A program made the position numbers and the translations under genes. The notes under the pieces are model-generated. The model was not told where the DNA came from. It saw only the letters and a list, made by a program, of their open reading frames with translations, and searched no databases. Positions 13,409 to 20,938 of a stretch of 35,943 nucleotides of DNA are shown piece by piece. The stretch is from NCBI GenBank assembly GCA_015067825.1, contig SVLQ01000003.1:1-35943 (forward strand). The letters are read 5' to 3'. The stretch's first letter is position 1, and every line of letters starts with the position of its first letter. This stretch comes from Oscillospiraceae bacterium. GTDB lineage: Bacteria > Bacillota > Clostridia > Oscillospirales > QAMX01.

Positions 13409-14387
13409 ACGCCGCCGCGCACTGATCGGCTTGCCGCTGCTCGTGCTGGCGGCTTTTTGTGCTGCTCTGGCGATCGGGTCGTCGGACGCCTCGCTTGTTG
13501 ATGCGCTGAAGGCGCTTTTCAGCGGGGATCGGAATGATCCCGCGTGGCGGATCGTTGCCTACATCCGCTTGCCGCGCGCTTTGGGGGCGCTTTTGGCCGG
13601 TGCGGCGCTTTCCGTTTCCGGCATTATCATCCAAGCGGTGCTCAATAATCCGATGGCCGCGCCCAATCTGATCGGCGTCAACGCCGGAGCGGGCTTTTTC
13701 GTCATCGTTGCGATGGCGCTTTTTCCGCAACTGGTTGCCCATCTGCCGCTGGCGGCGTTTCTCGGTGCGCTCCTTGCCGCACTCCTGATCTATGCGATCA
13801 GCGCCGTCACCGGTGCCGGGCGTGTGACGGTCACGCTCGTCGGCGTGGCCGTGGGCAGTATTTTAACGGCCGGGATCAATACGGTCAAAACGCTGTTTCC
13901 CGACAGCGTCTACGACGTTTCCGGCTTTTTGATCGGCGGCTTGTCTGCCGTCAGCTTCCGTTCCGTTCTGCCCGCCGCGGCAATGATCCTGCCGGCACTT
14001 TTTCTGGCTGTCATATGTGCCCGTTCGCTCGATGCGCTCTCGTTGGGCGGTGCGGTTGCCGGCGGCATTGGCGTATCGGTGCGGCGGTCGCGGTTTTTGT
14101 GGCTGGTGCTGGCGTCGGTTCTGGCCGGTGCGGCGGTGAGCTTTGCCGGTCTGATCGGCTTTGTCGGCCTGATCGTCCCGCACATCATGCGCCGACTTGT
14201 CGGCGGTATGCACCGCAGGTTGATTTCTGTCTCGATCTTCGGCGGCAGCGCCTTTTTGCTGCTCGCCGATACGGTCTCGCGCCTGTTGTTTGCCCCCTAT
14301 GAGCTGCCGGTGGGGATCCTGCTCTCGCTGATCGGCGGGCCGTTCTTCATCTGCCTGCTCCTTTGGGAAAGGCGGGTGCAGCGATGA
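13359..14387 (+). CDS. FecCD/BtuC-family ABC permease
   Basis: The 342-residue protein has about ten hydrophobic segments and the FecCD hallmarks: RLPRALGALLAGAALSVSG near residue 70, NPMAAPNLIGVNAGAGF near 100, and GLIGFVGLIVPHIMRRLVG near 265-283. The annotated ATG (13359) overlaps the upstream gene by 50 bases and gives an N-terminal basic stretch (QQAKRRR) before the first helix. No better start with a ribosome binding site exists in the frame, so translation is probably coupled. It forms the membrane channel, as a homodimer, of the importer formed with its neighbours. Confidence 0.9.
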   Translation: MPSSRTFSIPKSSQQAKRRRALIGLPLLVLAAFCAALAIGSSDASLVDALKALFSGDRNDPAWRIVAYIRLPRALGALLAGAALSVSGIIIQAVLNNPMAAPNLIGVNAGAGFFVIVAMALFPQLVAHLPLAAFLGALLAALLIYAISAVTGAGRVTVTLVGVAVGSILTAGINTVKTLFPDSVYDVSGFLIGGLSAVSFRSVLPAAAMILPALFLAVICARSLDALSLGGAVAGGIGVSVRRSRFLWLVLASVLAGAAVSFAGLIGFVGLIVPHIMRRLVGGMHRRLISVSIFGGSAFLLLADTVSRLLFAPYELPVGILLSLIGGPFFICLLLWERRVQR

Positions 14388-15142
14388 TCCGACTGACCGA
14401 ACTGTCCTTTTCCTACGGTGCCGAACCGTATCTCACCAAGCTTTCGCTGGACTTGGCCGATGGCTGCCTGACGGCTATCGTCGGCGAAAACGGCTCCGGG
14501 AAATCAACGCTTTTAAAGCTCATTGCCGGCGAGCTGAAACCGATGGGCGGAACGATCGCCGTCGGCGGAGTTCCGACCGCGTCGCTGCGGCGAACCGATC
14601 TCGCCAAGCGCCTTTCCTATTTTCCGCAGGGGCGTCCGACGCCTGATATGACCGCGCTGGAGGTCGCCGTGCTGGGGCGCTATCCCTATACCCGCGGCAA
14701 ACTCGTCACGCCCAAGGAAGACCGCATCCTCGCGCAAAAAGCGCTCGCGGAAGTCGGTGCGGCCGACTTGGCCGACCGCGCGATGCAAACGCTGTCGCTC
14801 GGCGAGCGGCAAAAGGTCTATCTGGCGATGCTGCTTGCCCAAGGCGCCGATCATTGCCTGCTGGATGAACCGACCAACTTCCTCGATCCCGCAGCCCGAT
14901 TTTCGATGATGGATGCGCTGCGGCAGGAAGCCGATGGCGGAAGGTGCGTGGTCTGCGTGCTCCACGACCTGCCGTTGGCGCTCTCATATGCCGACCGGCT
15001 GATCGTGATGCGGCAAGGCGCGGTGTTTGCCGACGGCACGCCATCGGAGCTCTGCGCCGATAACACCATCGGAAAAGCCTTTGGCGTGCAGGTTGCCGCC
15101 GTAGAACACGAGGGCAAAAAAGCCTACCTCGTGCTGCCGTAA
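14384..15142 (+). CDS. FepC/BtuD-type ABC importer ATPase
   Basis: The start ATG overlaps the permease stop (ATGA), typical of tight coupling; the in-frame ATG at 14363 lies deeper in the permease gene and is less likely. The 252-residue protein has Walker A GENGSGKS at 34-41, the Q-loop in YFPQGRPTP, signature LSLGE, Walker B HCLLDE followed by PTNFLD, and a switch His in VLHDLPLA. As a dimer on the cytoplasmic face it powers uptake through the FecCD permease. LSLGE in place of LSGGQ is common among siderophore and B12 ATPases. It ends the operon; no clear terminator follows. Confidence 0.92.
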   Translation: MIRLTELSFSYGAEPYLTKLSLDLADGCLTAIVGENGSGKSTLLKLIAGELKPMGGTIAVGGVPTASLRRTDLAKRLSYFPQGRPTPDMTALEVAVLGRYPYTRGKLVTPKEDRILAQKALAEVGAADLADRAMQTLSLGERQKVYLAMLLAQGADHCLLDEPTNFLDPAARFSMMDALRQEADGGRCVVCVLHDLPLALSYADRLIVMRQGAVFADGTPSELCADNTIGKAFGVQVAAVEHEGKKAYLVLP

Positions 15143-15159
15143 AAATGCGGTTATTTATC

Positions 15160-15188
15160 TTGACGAACTATTGAAAAACGTGTATACT
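15160..15188 (+). promoter_or_regulatory. Promoter of the potABCD operon
   Basis: TTGACG (15160-15165), a 17-base spacer and TATACT (15183-15188). The mRNA leader is about 85 bases. It holds a tiny 8-codon frame at 15202-15228 without a ribosome binding site; no known riboswitch was recognised. Confidence 0.7.
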
Positions 15189-15279
15189 AAAAGCTGATAT
15201 CATGGCAGACTTTGGCTTGCCGACTTGAAATCGTTTGCTTTCCCAATAAAACGACAACGCATCGGAGGTGCCCGCGTAC

Positions 15280-16350
15280 ATGACTTCCCAAACAACGCCG
15301 ATCCTGCAAATTCAGCATATTTCCAAATCCTTCGGCAAAACCGAAGTCATCCGCGACCTCTCGTTCGACGTTGCGGCCGGTGAATTTCTGACGATCCTCG
15401 GCGCATCCGGCTGCGGAAAAACCACGCTCCTGCGCCTCGTCTGCGGATTGGAGGAGGCGGATGCCGGTGCGATCGTGCTGGACGGCAAGGACGTCACCTG
15501 TGCCGATCCCAACCACCGCGCCGTCAATACGGTTTTCCAGAACTACGCGCTCTTTCCGCACATGACGGTTTACGATAACGTTGCCTATGCACTCAAGATC
15601 GCCCGCAGACCCAAGGCCGAGATCAAAGAAAAAGTGGCCGAGGCGCTCTCTCTGGTGCAGATGAACGGATATGAAAAACGGTATCCGTCCGAGCTTTCCG
15701 GCGGCCAAAAGCAGCGCGTTGCCATTGCCCGTGCGGTGATCGCACGGCCGAAGATCCTTCTGCTCGACGAGCCGCTCGGTGCGCTCGATCTGAACCTGCG
15801 CCACGCGATGCAGATCGAACTCAAAAACCTGCAGAAAACGCTTGGCATCACCTTCCTTTATATCACCCACGATCAAGAAGAAGCGCTGAATATGTCCGAC
15901 CGTGTCGCCGTCATGCACGCCGGCGGATTTTTGCAGCTCGGTACTCCCTCCGAGATCTACGATTCTCCCCAAAACGCCTACGTTGCGCGCTTCGTCGGCG
16001 AGGCAAACGTCCTTGCGTGCACCTACGAACGCGGTGACAAAGAGTCTGCCTGCGTGCGCTTTGCCGACCGGTCTCTGACCGTGCGCTCCGGCGGCCATAC
16101 CCCTGCCGCAGGTGAGGCGGTTTTAGCCGCGGTGCGCGGGGAAAAGATCCGTGTTTCCGCCGCTGAAACCGACGGTATTCCCGCAACAGTGACCTCGCTG
16201 AACTTTGCCGGCGGCGTCATGCGTGTGACGGTCGACGTGTCCGGTACGCCGATCACGGCCATGCGATACGGCCTCGACCAAACGATCTCGGTCGGCCAGC
16301 AGGTTTGGCTGGAGATCCCGGAGCTGGCCGGTATCCTGATCGAAAACTGA
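15280..16350 (+). CDS. potA: Spermidine/putrescine importer ATPase
   Basis: ATG 15280 is preceded by GGAGGTG at 9 bases; an in-frame GTG at 15268 lies inside that ribosome binding site and was rejected. The 356-residue protein has Walker [10 protein letters not shown] at 41-49, [16 protein letters not shown] after the Q-loop, signature LSGGQ at 139-143, Walker B ILLLDE at 159-164 and the switch His in [11 protein letters not shown]-terminal TOBE regulatory domain (about 235-356) distinguishes it from plain ATPases. It energises polyamine uptake and is first in a complete potABCD operon. Uptake may be autoregulated through the TOBE domain as in other PotA proteins. Confidence 0.93.
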   Translation: MTSQTTPILQIQHISKSFGKTEVIRDLSFDVAAGEFLTILGASGCGKTTLLRLVCGLEEADAGAIVLDGKDVTCADPNHRAVNTVFQNYALFPHMTVYDNVAYALKIARRPKAEIKEKVAEALSLVQMNGYEKRYPSELSGGQKQRVAIARAVIARPKILLLDEPLGALDLNLRHAMQIELKNLQKTLGITFLYITHDQEEALNMSDRVAVMHAGGFLQLGTPSEIYDSPQNAYVARFVGEANVLACTYERGDKESACVRFADRSLTVRSGGHTPAAGEAVLAAVRGEKIRVSAAETDGIPATVTSLNFAGGVMRVTVDVSGTPITAMRYGLDQTISVGQQVWLEIPELAGILIEN

Positions 16351-16368
16351 CGCTGGTGGAGTGACGTT

Positions 16369-17205
16369 ATGATCAAAAAAGCCAAGGGCGCAACGCTGGC
16401 GCTCCTGCCTCTGTATCTCTTTGCGTTGGTCTTTGTGGTTGGCCCGCTGATTTTGATGCTCGTCCTCTCGTTTGCACCGCAGGACGGATGGAGCTACGGC
16501 ACGGGCTTTACCTGGGACAACTATCGGGCGGTCTTTTCCGCCTCGTATCTGAATATCTTTGCAACTTCGCTGAAGCTGGCGGTGATCGCTACGCTGGCCG
16601 TGATCGTCATCGGCTATCCGTTCGGACTCTGCACGGCACTGCTGCCGGGAAAGTGGACGCGTTTCTTCGTCGCATCGCAGATGATCCCGTACTGGGTCAA
16701 CTCGCTGCTGCGGCTGTACGGCTGGATCATCATCTTCCGCGCCAACGGCCTGCTCGATCAGGTGCTGATGGGTGTCGGTCTGACCGCCGAACCGCTCAAG
16801 TTGCTGTATACCTATCCGGCGGTGGTGGTGGGCATGATCTACGTGCTGCTGCCGTTTATGTTCACCTCGGTCTATCAGGTGGCGGAAAAATTGGATCTTT
16901 CGCTCGTCGAGGCCTCGCGCGATCTCGGCGCGGGCGGCGTGCGCACGTTCTGCTCGGTGATCCTGCCGATGACGCTGCCGGGGCTGAAGACCGGCGTCGT
17001 GCTGACATTTATCCCGTCGATGGGGCTCTTTTTCATCGCCCAGATCCTCGGCGGCAACAAGACCGTTCTGGTCGGTTCGCTGATCGAAGAGCTGCTGATG
17101 AAGGCGCACAACCAGCCGGGTGCGGCCGCGCTGTCGGTGATCCTGATGCTGATGACGGCGGTCGTCTGCGTCTTTTTGCTCCGCCGGGCTAAGTGGCAGA
17201 AGTGA
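16369..17205 (+). CDS. potB: Spermidine/putrescine importer permease PotB
   Basis: The 278-residue inner-membrane protein has six predicted helices. The EAA loop SLVEASRDLGAGGVRTFCSV, which docks on the ATPase, lies at about 180-200. SQMIPYWVNSLLRLYGWIII is typical of PotB. GGTGGAG precedes the ATG, and the gene starts 18 bases after potA. It pairs with PotC to form the channel. Confidence 0.92.
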   Translation: MIKKAKGATLALLPLYLFALVFVVGPLILMLVLSFAPQDGWSYGTGFTWDNYRAVFSASYLNIFATSLKLAVIATLAVIVIGYPFGLCTALLPGKWTRFFVASQMIPYWVNSLLRLYGWIIIFRANGLLDQVLMGVGLTAEPLKLLYTYPAVVVGMIYVLLPFMFTSVYQVAEKLDLSLVEASRDLGAGGVRTFCSVILPMTLPGLKTGVVLTFIPSMGLFFIAQILGGNKTVLVGSLIEELLMKAHNQPGAAALSVILMLMTAVVCVFLLRRAKWQK

Positions 17206-17213
17206 GGTGGCGT

Positions 17214-17999
17214 ATGAAGAAAAAAACGACATTTCTACGCCTTGCCTATCCGCTTATGATCACACTTCTGACGTATCTGCCGATTCTGGTCGTCGCGGTC
17301 TATTCATTCAACGAGAGTAAGCTCACTTCCACTTGGGGAGGATTCTCGCTGAAGTGGTATCGGGATCTGTTTGCCGACGAAGGGATGTTCGAAGCGCTTT
17401 TGAACTCGCTTGTTCTCGCACTGACTTCCTCGGTCCTTGCGGCGATCCTTGCAACGGCCGCCGCCCTTGGGATCAAAAATGCCCGCCTGCCGGGCAAGCG
17501 GCTTTTGGAGCAGGCATCGCTGCTGCCGCTGATCATCCCGGAGATCGTGCTCGGTATGGTGTTTTTGTCCTTCTTCTCGCTTCTCGGCCTGCCGTTTGGT
17601 ATGCTTACGCTGATCTTGGCGCATACGGCGTTTTGCGTGCCGTATATCTATACGCAGGTGCGTGCGCGTCTGACGGTGATGGATCACGCCGTGGTCGAAG
17701 CCGCGCGTGACCTCGGCGCATCCGGCTGGACTGCGTTTTTTACGGTGACCTTGCCGATGCTCGCACCGGCGATCCTCTCGGGGATGTTCCTGTCGTTTGC
17801 TATGAGTTTCGACGACGTCATCATTTCCATCTTCTGCACGGGTGTTTCCGTCAACACGCTGCCGATCCGCGTCTATACGCAGCTCAAGACCGGTGTAACG
17901 CCCGAGATCAACGCCCTCTGTACCCTGATGTTGGCCGTGACGATCCTTTGCTATATTGCGGCCGCACTTTTAAAACGCAAAAAGCCCCGGGTGAAATGA
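17214..17999 (+). CDS. potC: Spermidine/putrescine importer permease PotC
   Basis: ATG 17214 is favoured because GAGGTGG lies just before it. An upstream GTG at 17193 in the same frame would overlap potB and lacks a site. The 261-residue protein has six predicted helices, the PotC-type ILVVAVYSFNESKLTSTWGG near the N-terminus and the EAA loop AVVEAARDLGASGWTAFFTV at about 155-175. It sits between potB and potD. Confidence 0.92.
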   Translation: MKKKTTFLRLAYPLMITLLTYLPILVVAVYSFNESKLTSTWGGFSLKWYRDLFADEGMFEALLNSLVLALTSSVLAAILATAAALGIKNARLPGKRLLEQASLLPLIIPEIVLGMVFLSFFSLLGLPFGMLTLILAHTAFCVPYIYTQVRARLTVMDHAVVEAARDLGASGWTAFFTVTLPMLAPAILSGMFLSFAMSFDDVIISIFCTGVSVNTLPIRVYTQLKTGVTPEINALCTLMLAVTILCYIAAALLKRKKPRVK

Positions 18000-18033
18000 T
18001 CCGCGGGATTCTGAAAAATCAAGGAGGAACCTT

Positions 18034-19089
18034 ATGAAAAAACTTGTTTCGATTCTTCTGGTGGTCGCTATGCTGACCCTTACGTTGTCGCTGGCGTCGT
18101 GCTCGTCCGAATCGTCCGACCGTACGCTCAACCTCTTTACCTGGGCGGGGATGTTCCCGGACGAAGTGATCGCCGATTTTGAAGCAAAAACCGGCATTGA
18201 AGTCAACTACGTGAACTTCGACTACGACGAAACGATGCTCGCCAAGCTCCAGGCCGCGAACGGCGGCGACTACGACCTCGTGATCGCCGACGACTACATC
18301 ATCGAAGTGGCGATCGCCGAGGGTCTGGTGCAGAAGCTCGATACGGCAAAGCTCCCGTCGCTCAAAAACGTCAACCCGCTCTATCAGGGCCAGTTCTACG
18401 ATCCGACCGATGAGTACACCGTGCCCTACGGTGCCGGCGTGCAGACGATCGTCTATAACCCGGCCAAGATTAACCTCGATATCCGCGGCTACGCCGATCT
18501 CTGGGATGCGTCGTTGGCCGATCAGGTCGGTATCATCTCGAACTACCGCGTGATCAACGGCATGGCGCTCAAGACGATGGGCGAGAGCTATAACATCACC
18601 GATACCGCCAAAATCGCCGCCGCCGGTGAAAAGCTGCAGTCGCTCGCGCCGAACATTCGCTTGATCAAGGATGACAACATCCAAGATGATCTCCTCTCCG
18701 GCGAGATCGATGCGGCCATCATGTATACCTCGCAGGTGACCGTGGCGAAGATGACGAATCCCGACCTAAAGGTCGTGTTCCCCGAAGAGGGCATCGGCTT
18801 TGGCATCATGGCGATGTTTATTCCGTCGCAGGCTCCCGACAGCGAAGCCGCGCATGAATTCATCGAATATATCCTCGATCCCGAAGTGAGCGCGAAGTGC
18901 TATGAATACCTCGGCTACTATTGCACCAACGCCGCAGCCGATGCGCTGATCTCCGAAGAATACCGCAGCTTCCTGACGCTTCCGACCGAATTCTCCGCGG
19001 ATCAGATGGAAATGATCGGCAACATCACGCCCGAAGCCGATGCGGCGCACCTCGAAGCCTTTACGGCTTTCCGCGAAGCCTGCGAATAA
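18034..19089 (+). CDS. potD: Polyamine-binding lipoprotein PotD
   Basis: The 351-residue protein has a lipoprotein signal (MKKLVSILLVVAMLTLTLSL, lipobox LASC, Cys23). The mature part has the spermidine/putrescine-binding fold: LNLFTWAGMFPDEVIADFEA, then NYDYDE-type and YDLVIADDY segments and VPYGAGVQTIVYN. It captures polyamines outside the membrane and delivers them to PotBC. AAGGAGG precedes the ATG. A strong terminator follows, so potABCD is a self-contained operon. Putrescine versus spermidine preference cannot be read from sequence. Confidence 0.93.
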   Translation: MKKLVSILLVVAMLTLTLSLASCSSESSDRTLNLFTWAGMFPDEVIADFEAKTGIEVNYVNFDYDETMLAKLQAANGGDYDLVIADDYIIEVAIAEGLVQKLDTAKLPSLKNVNPLYQGQFYDPTDEYTVPYGAGVQTIVYNPAKINLDIRGYADLWDASLADQVGIISNYRVINGMALKTMGESYNITDTAKIAAAGEKLQSLAPNIRLIKDDNIQDDLLSGEIDAAIMYTSQVTVAKMTNPDLKVVFPEEGIGFGIMAMFIPSQAPDSEAAHEFIEYILDPEVSAKCYEYLGYYCTNAAADALISEEYRSFLTLPTEFSADQMEMIGNITPEADAAHLEAFTAFREACE

Positions 19090-19103
19090 ATCAACTCTCT
19101 ACC

Positions 19104-19139
19104 CGCACCGGGAACCGTTTGGTTCCCGGTGCGATTTTT
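19104..19139 (+). terminator. Terminator of the potABCD operon
   Basis: A 12-bp stem (GCACCGGGAACC with GGTTCCCGGTGC) and 4-base loop are followed by ATTTTT, 16 bases after the potD stop. Confidence 0.92.
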
Positions 19140-19147
19140 CTTTGCGG

Positions 19148-19176
19148 TTGACATGGGTTGCGCGCGGTGCTATAAT
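19148..19176 (+). promoter_or_regulatory. Consensus promoter of cysK
   Basis: A perfect TTGACA (19148-19153), a 17-base spacer and a perfect TATAAT (19171-19176). Transcription should begin at about 19183, right at a GTG codon (19184). Confidence 0.88.
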
Positions 19177-19256
19177 ACAGGCGGTGACCGAAACCGGCAT
19201 ATGCGGGGGATTCCGCCTGTGTTTTTGCCGTTATTTGTATAAAAGGAAGTGTTTTT
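19177..19256 (+). promoter_or_regulatory. cysK leader: Cys-rich overlapping frame and inverted repeat
   Basis: From GTG 19184 a frame runs to a stop at 19426, overlapping cysK out of frame. Its first 25 codons hold five Cys codons (19202, 19220, 19226, 19250, 19256), and the cysK ribosome binding site lies inside it. The likely transcription start is at this GTG, so it would be leaderless. Separately, ACAGGCGG (19177-19184) and CCGCCTGT (19213-19220), followed by GTTTTT, form a terminator-like inverted repeat. Most of its left arm would be missing from mRNA made at the cysK promoter. Either could be regulatory; neither is proven. Confidence 0.35.
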
Positions 19257-20189
19257 GTGGCAATTATCTATACCTCAGCCGATCAACTGATCGGCAAAAC
19301 ACCGCTTCTGGAGCTGACGAATATCGAAAAAGCCTACGGCCTGAAGGCAAGACTTTTGGCAAAACTCGAATACTTCAATCCGGCCGGCTCAGCCAAAGAC
19401 CGCGTCGCCAAAGCGATGCTGGATGATGCCGAGGCGAGTGGCAGGCTTACGCCCGATTCCGTGATCATCGAGCCGACTTCCGGCAATACCGGCATCGGGC
19501 TCGCCTCCGTTGCCGCCGCGCGCGGCTACCGCGTGATCATCGTGATGCCCGAGACGATGTCGGTTGAGCGGCGGGTATTGATGAAAGCGTACGGCGCGGA
19601 GCTTGTGCTGACCGATGGCAGCAAGGGCATGAACGGTGCAATCGCCAAAGCTGAAGAACTGGCCGCCGAGATCCCCAATAGCTTTATCCCGGGGCAGTTT
19701 GTCAACCCGGCCAACGCCGATGCACACCGCCAAACGACCGGCCCCGAGATCTTCGCCGATACCGACGGCGAGGTCGATTGCTTTGTCGCCGGCGTCGGCA
19801 CGGGCGGCACGATCACCGGTGTCGGCGAGTATCTGAAATCAAAAAAACCGTCGGTCAAGGTCATTGCCGTCGAACCTGCCTCTTCGCCGGTGCTTTCGGG
19901 CGGGAATGCCGGACCGCACGGTCTGCAGGGAATCGGCGCCGGATTTATCCCGGCGGTATTAAATACCGCGATCTATGACGAGGTCATCCCTGTGACGGAA
20001 GCGGACGCCTATGTTGCCGGCCGTGTGATCGGCCAAAAAGAAGGCGTTTTAGTCGGGATCTCTTCGGGTGCTGCGCTGTTTGCCGCAATCGAAGTGGCCA
20101 AGTGCTCCGAGAACGAAGGGAAGACGATTGTTGTTTTGCTGCCTGATACGGGCGACCGCTACCTCTCTACGCCGCTCTTCTGCGAGTAA
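19257..20189 (+). CDS. cysK: Cysteine synthase (O-acetylserine sulfhydrylase)
   Basis: The 310-residue PLP enzyme makes L-cysteine from O-acetylserine and sulfide in the cytoplasm. Seen: [12 protein letters not shown] with the PLP lysine at residue 47, the substrate loop [11 protein letters not shown] near 73-83, the phosphate-binding [12 protein letters not shown] near 180, and [11 protein letters not shown] near the C-terminus. The GTG start is preceded by AAGGAAG, 7 bases away. It has its own promoter and terminator, so it is a single-gene unit between the polyamine and methionine operons. Its leader contains a Cys-rich frame that might tie translation to cysteine supply (inference). Confidence 0.93.
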   Translation: MAIIYTSADQLIGKTPLLELTNIEKAYGLKARLLAKLEYFNPAGSAKDRVAKAMLDDAEASGRLTPDSVIIEPTSGNTGIGLASVAAARGYRVIIVMPETMSVERRVLMKAYGAELVLTDGSKGMNGAIAKAEELAAEIPNSFIPGQFVNPANADAHRQTTGPEIFADTDGEVDCFVAGVGTGGTITGVGEYLKSKKPSVKVIAVEPASSPVLSGGNAGPHGLQGIGAGFIPAVLNTAIYDEVIPVTEADAYVAGRVIGQKEGVLVGISSGAALFAAIEVAKCSENEGKTIVVLLPDTGDRYLSTPLFCE

Positions 20190-20196
20190 AGCTGTT

Positions 20197-20236
20197 CACC
20201 GATGCGGAGGTGGTTACCTTCCGCATCGGTGTTTTT
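20197..20236 (+). terminator. Terminator of cysK
   Basis: A 12-bp stem (CACCGATGCGGA with TCCGCATCGGTG) and an 11-base loop are followed by five Ts, 8 bases after the stop. Confidence 0.9.
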
Positions 20237-20255
20237 CAAATGTTTGACACGATAC

Positions 20256-20285
20256 TTGAGAAACGTACCGGATTCGTGGTATAAT
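20256..20285 (+). promoter_or_regulatory. Promoter of the methionine synthase operon
   Basis: TTGAGA (20256-20261), an 18-base spacer and TATAAT (20280-20285). The leader to the first start codon is about 48 bases, too short for a cobalamin or SAM riboswitch, and none was seen. Confidence 0.7.
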
Positions 20286-20339
20286 AGATGCGCGACATGT
20301 GGTTTTCTGCAAAATCTGAACGAATGGGAGGCGGACGAG

Positions 20340-20927
20340 ATGAATCAAGCGATTTTAACGAAAACTTATCCCGAACCGCCGATCGATGAACGCGCGATCC
20401 TGCGCTATGCTGGGTGCAAAGAAGCCGACGACGCGGTTCGCGCGCTGATGGAAACCTGTCTTGGTGAGGCACACGGTGCGCTTTCCTACCGGGTTTGCTG
20501 GGTCGAGCTTCCGGTAAAGATTGATAAAAATCGGTGCGACCTGCAGTATATGACGATCGAATCGAAGGATTTGGCAAATAACTTGCAGGGCTGCGGGCGT
20601 GTCGTATTGTTTGCCGCGACGGTTGGGATCGAGCTCGACCGCCTGATTTTGAAATACAGCCGGATCGCCCCGGCCAAAGCGCTCTTGATGCAGGCGATCG
20701 GCGCCGAACGCATCGAAGCGCTGTGCGACGCGTTTTGTGCGGAGCTGAAGAACGGATGCGCGCTGCGGCCGCGCTTCAGCCCCGGCTACGGCGATCTGCC
20801 TCTGGAAGTACAGCGGGAGATCTTTGCCCTGCTCGGGTGTGAAAAGCGGATCGGGCTTTCGCTGAACGAAAGCTTGCTGATGTCGCCGACCAAATCGGTA
20901 ACGGCGTTTGTGGGAATGCGGGAGTGA
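20340..20927 (+). CDS. Free-standing methionine synthase activation-domain protein
   Basis: The 195-residue protein matches the reactivation domain that in E. coli MetH is the C-terminal part: it binds S-adenosylmethionine and helps remethylate oxidised cobalamin. Seen: SRIAPAKALLMQAIGAERIE, then the conserved RFSPGYGDLPLEVQREIFAL and, near the end, GLSLNESLLMSPTKSVTAFVG. ATG 20340 follows GGAGGCG by 6-7 bases. The MetH gene starts 11 bases after the stop and lacks this domain, so the two proteins together make a full enzyme. Split arrangements like this are known in Clostridia and Thermotoga. Confidence 0.9.
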   Translation: MNQAILTKTYPEPPIDERAILRYAGCKEADDAVRALMETCLGEAHGALSYRVCWVELPVKIDKNRCDLQYMTIESKDLANNLQGCGRVVLFAATVGIELDRLILKYSRIAPAKALLMQAIGAERIEALCDAFCAELKNGCALRPRFSPGYGDLPLEVQREIFALLGCEKRIGLSLNESLLMSPTKSVTAFVGMRE

Positions 20928-20938
20928 GGAGAAAAAAT

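Noticed and set aside
15110..15140. CACGAGG/CCTCGTG inverted repeat at the end of the importer ATPase gene.
   Set aside because: It lies inside the coding sequence with an A-rich loop and no T-run directly after, so it is not a terminator.
15202..15228. Eight-codon frame in the potABCD leader (MADFGLPT).
   Set aside because: No ribosome binding site, no repeated regulatory codons and no terminator behind it, so no attenuation mechanism is supported.
20286..20339. Possible cobalamin or SAM riboswitch before the methionine synthase operon.
   Set aside because: Only about 50 bases separate the promoter from the first start codon, and no B12-box or S-box motif is seen.
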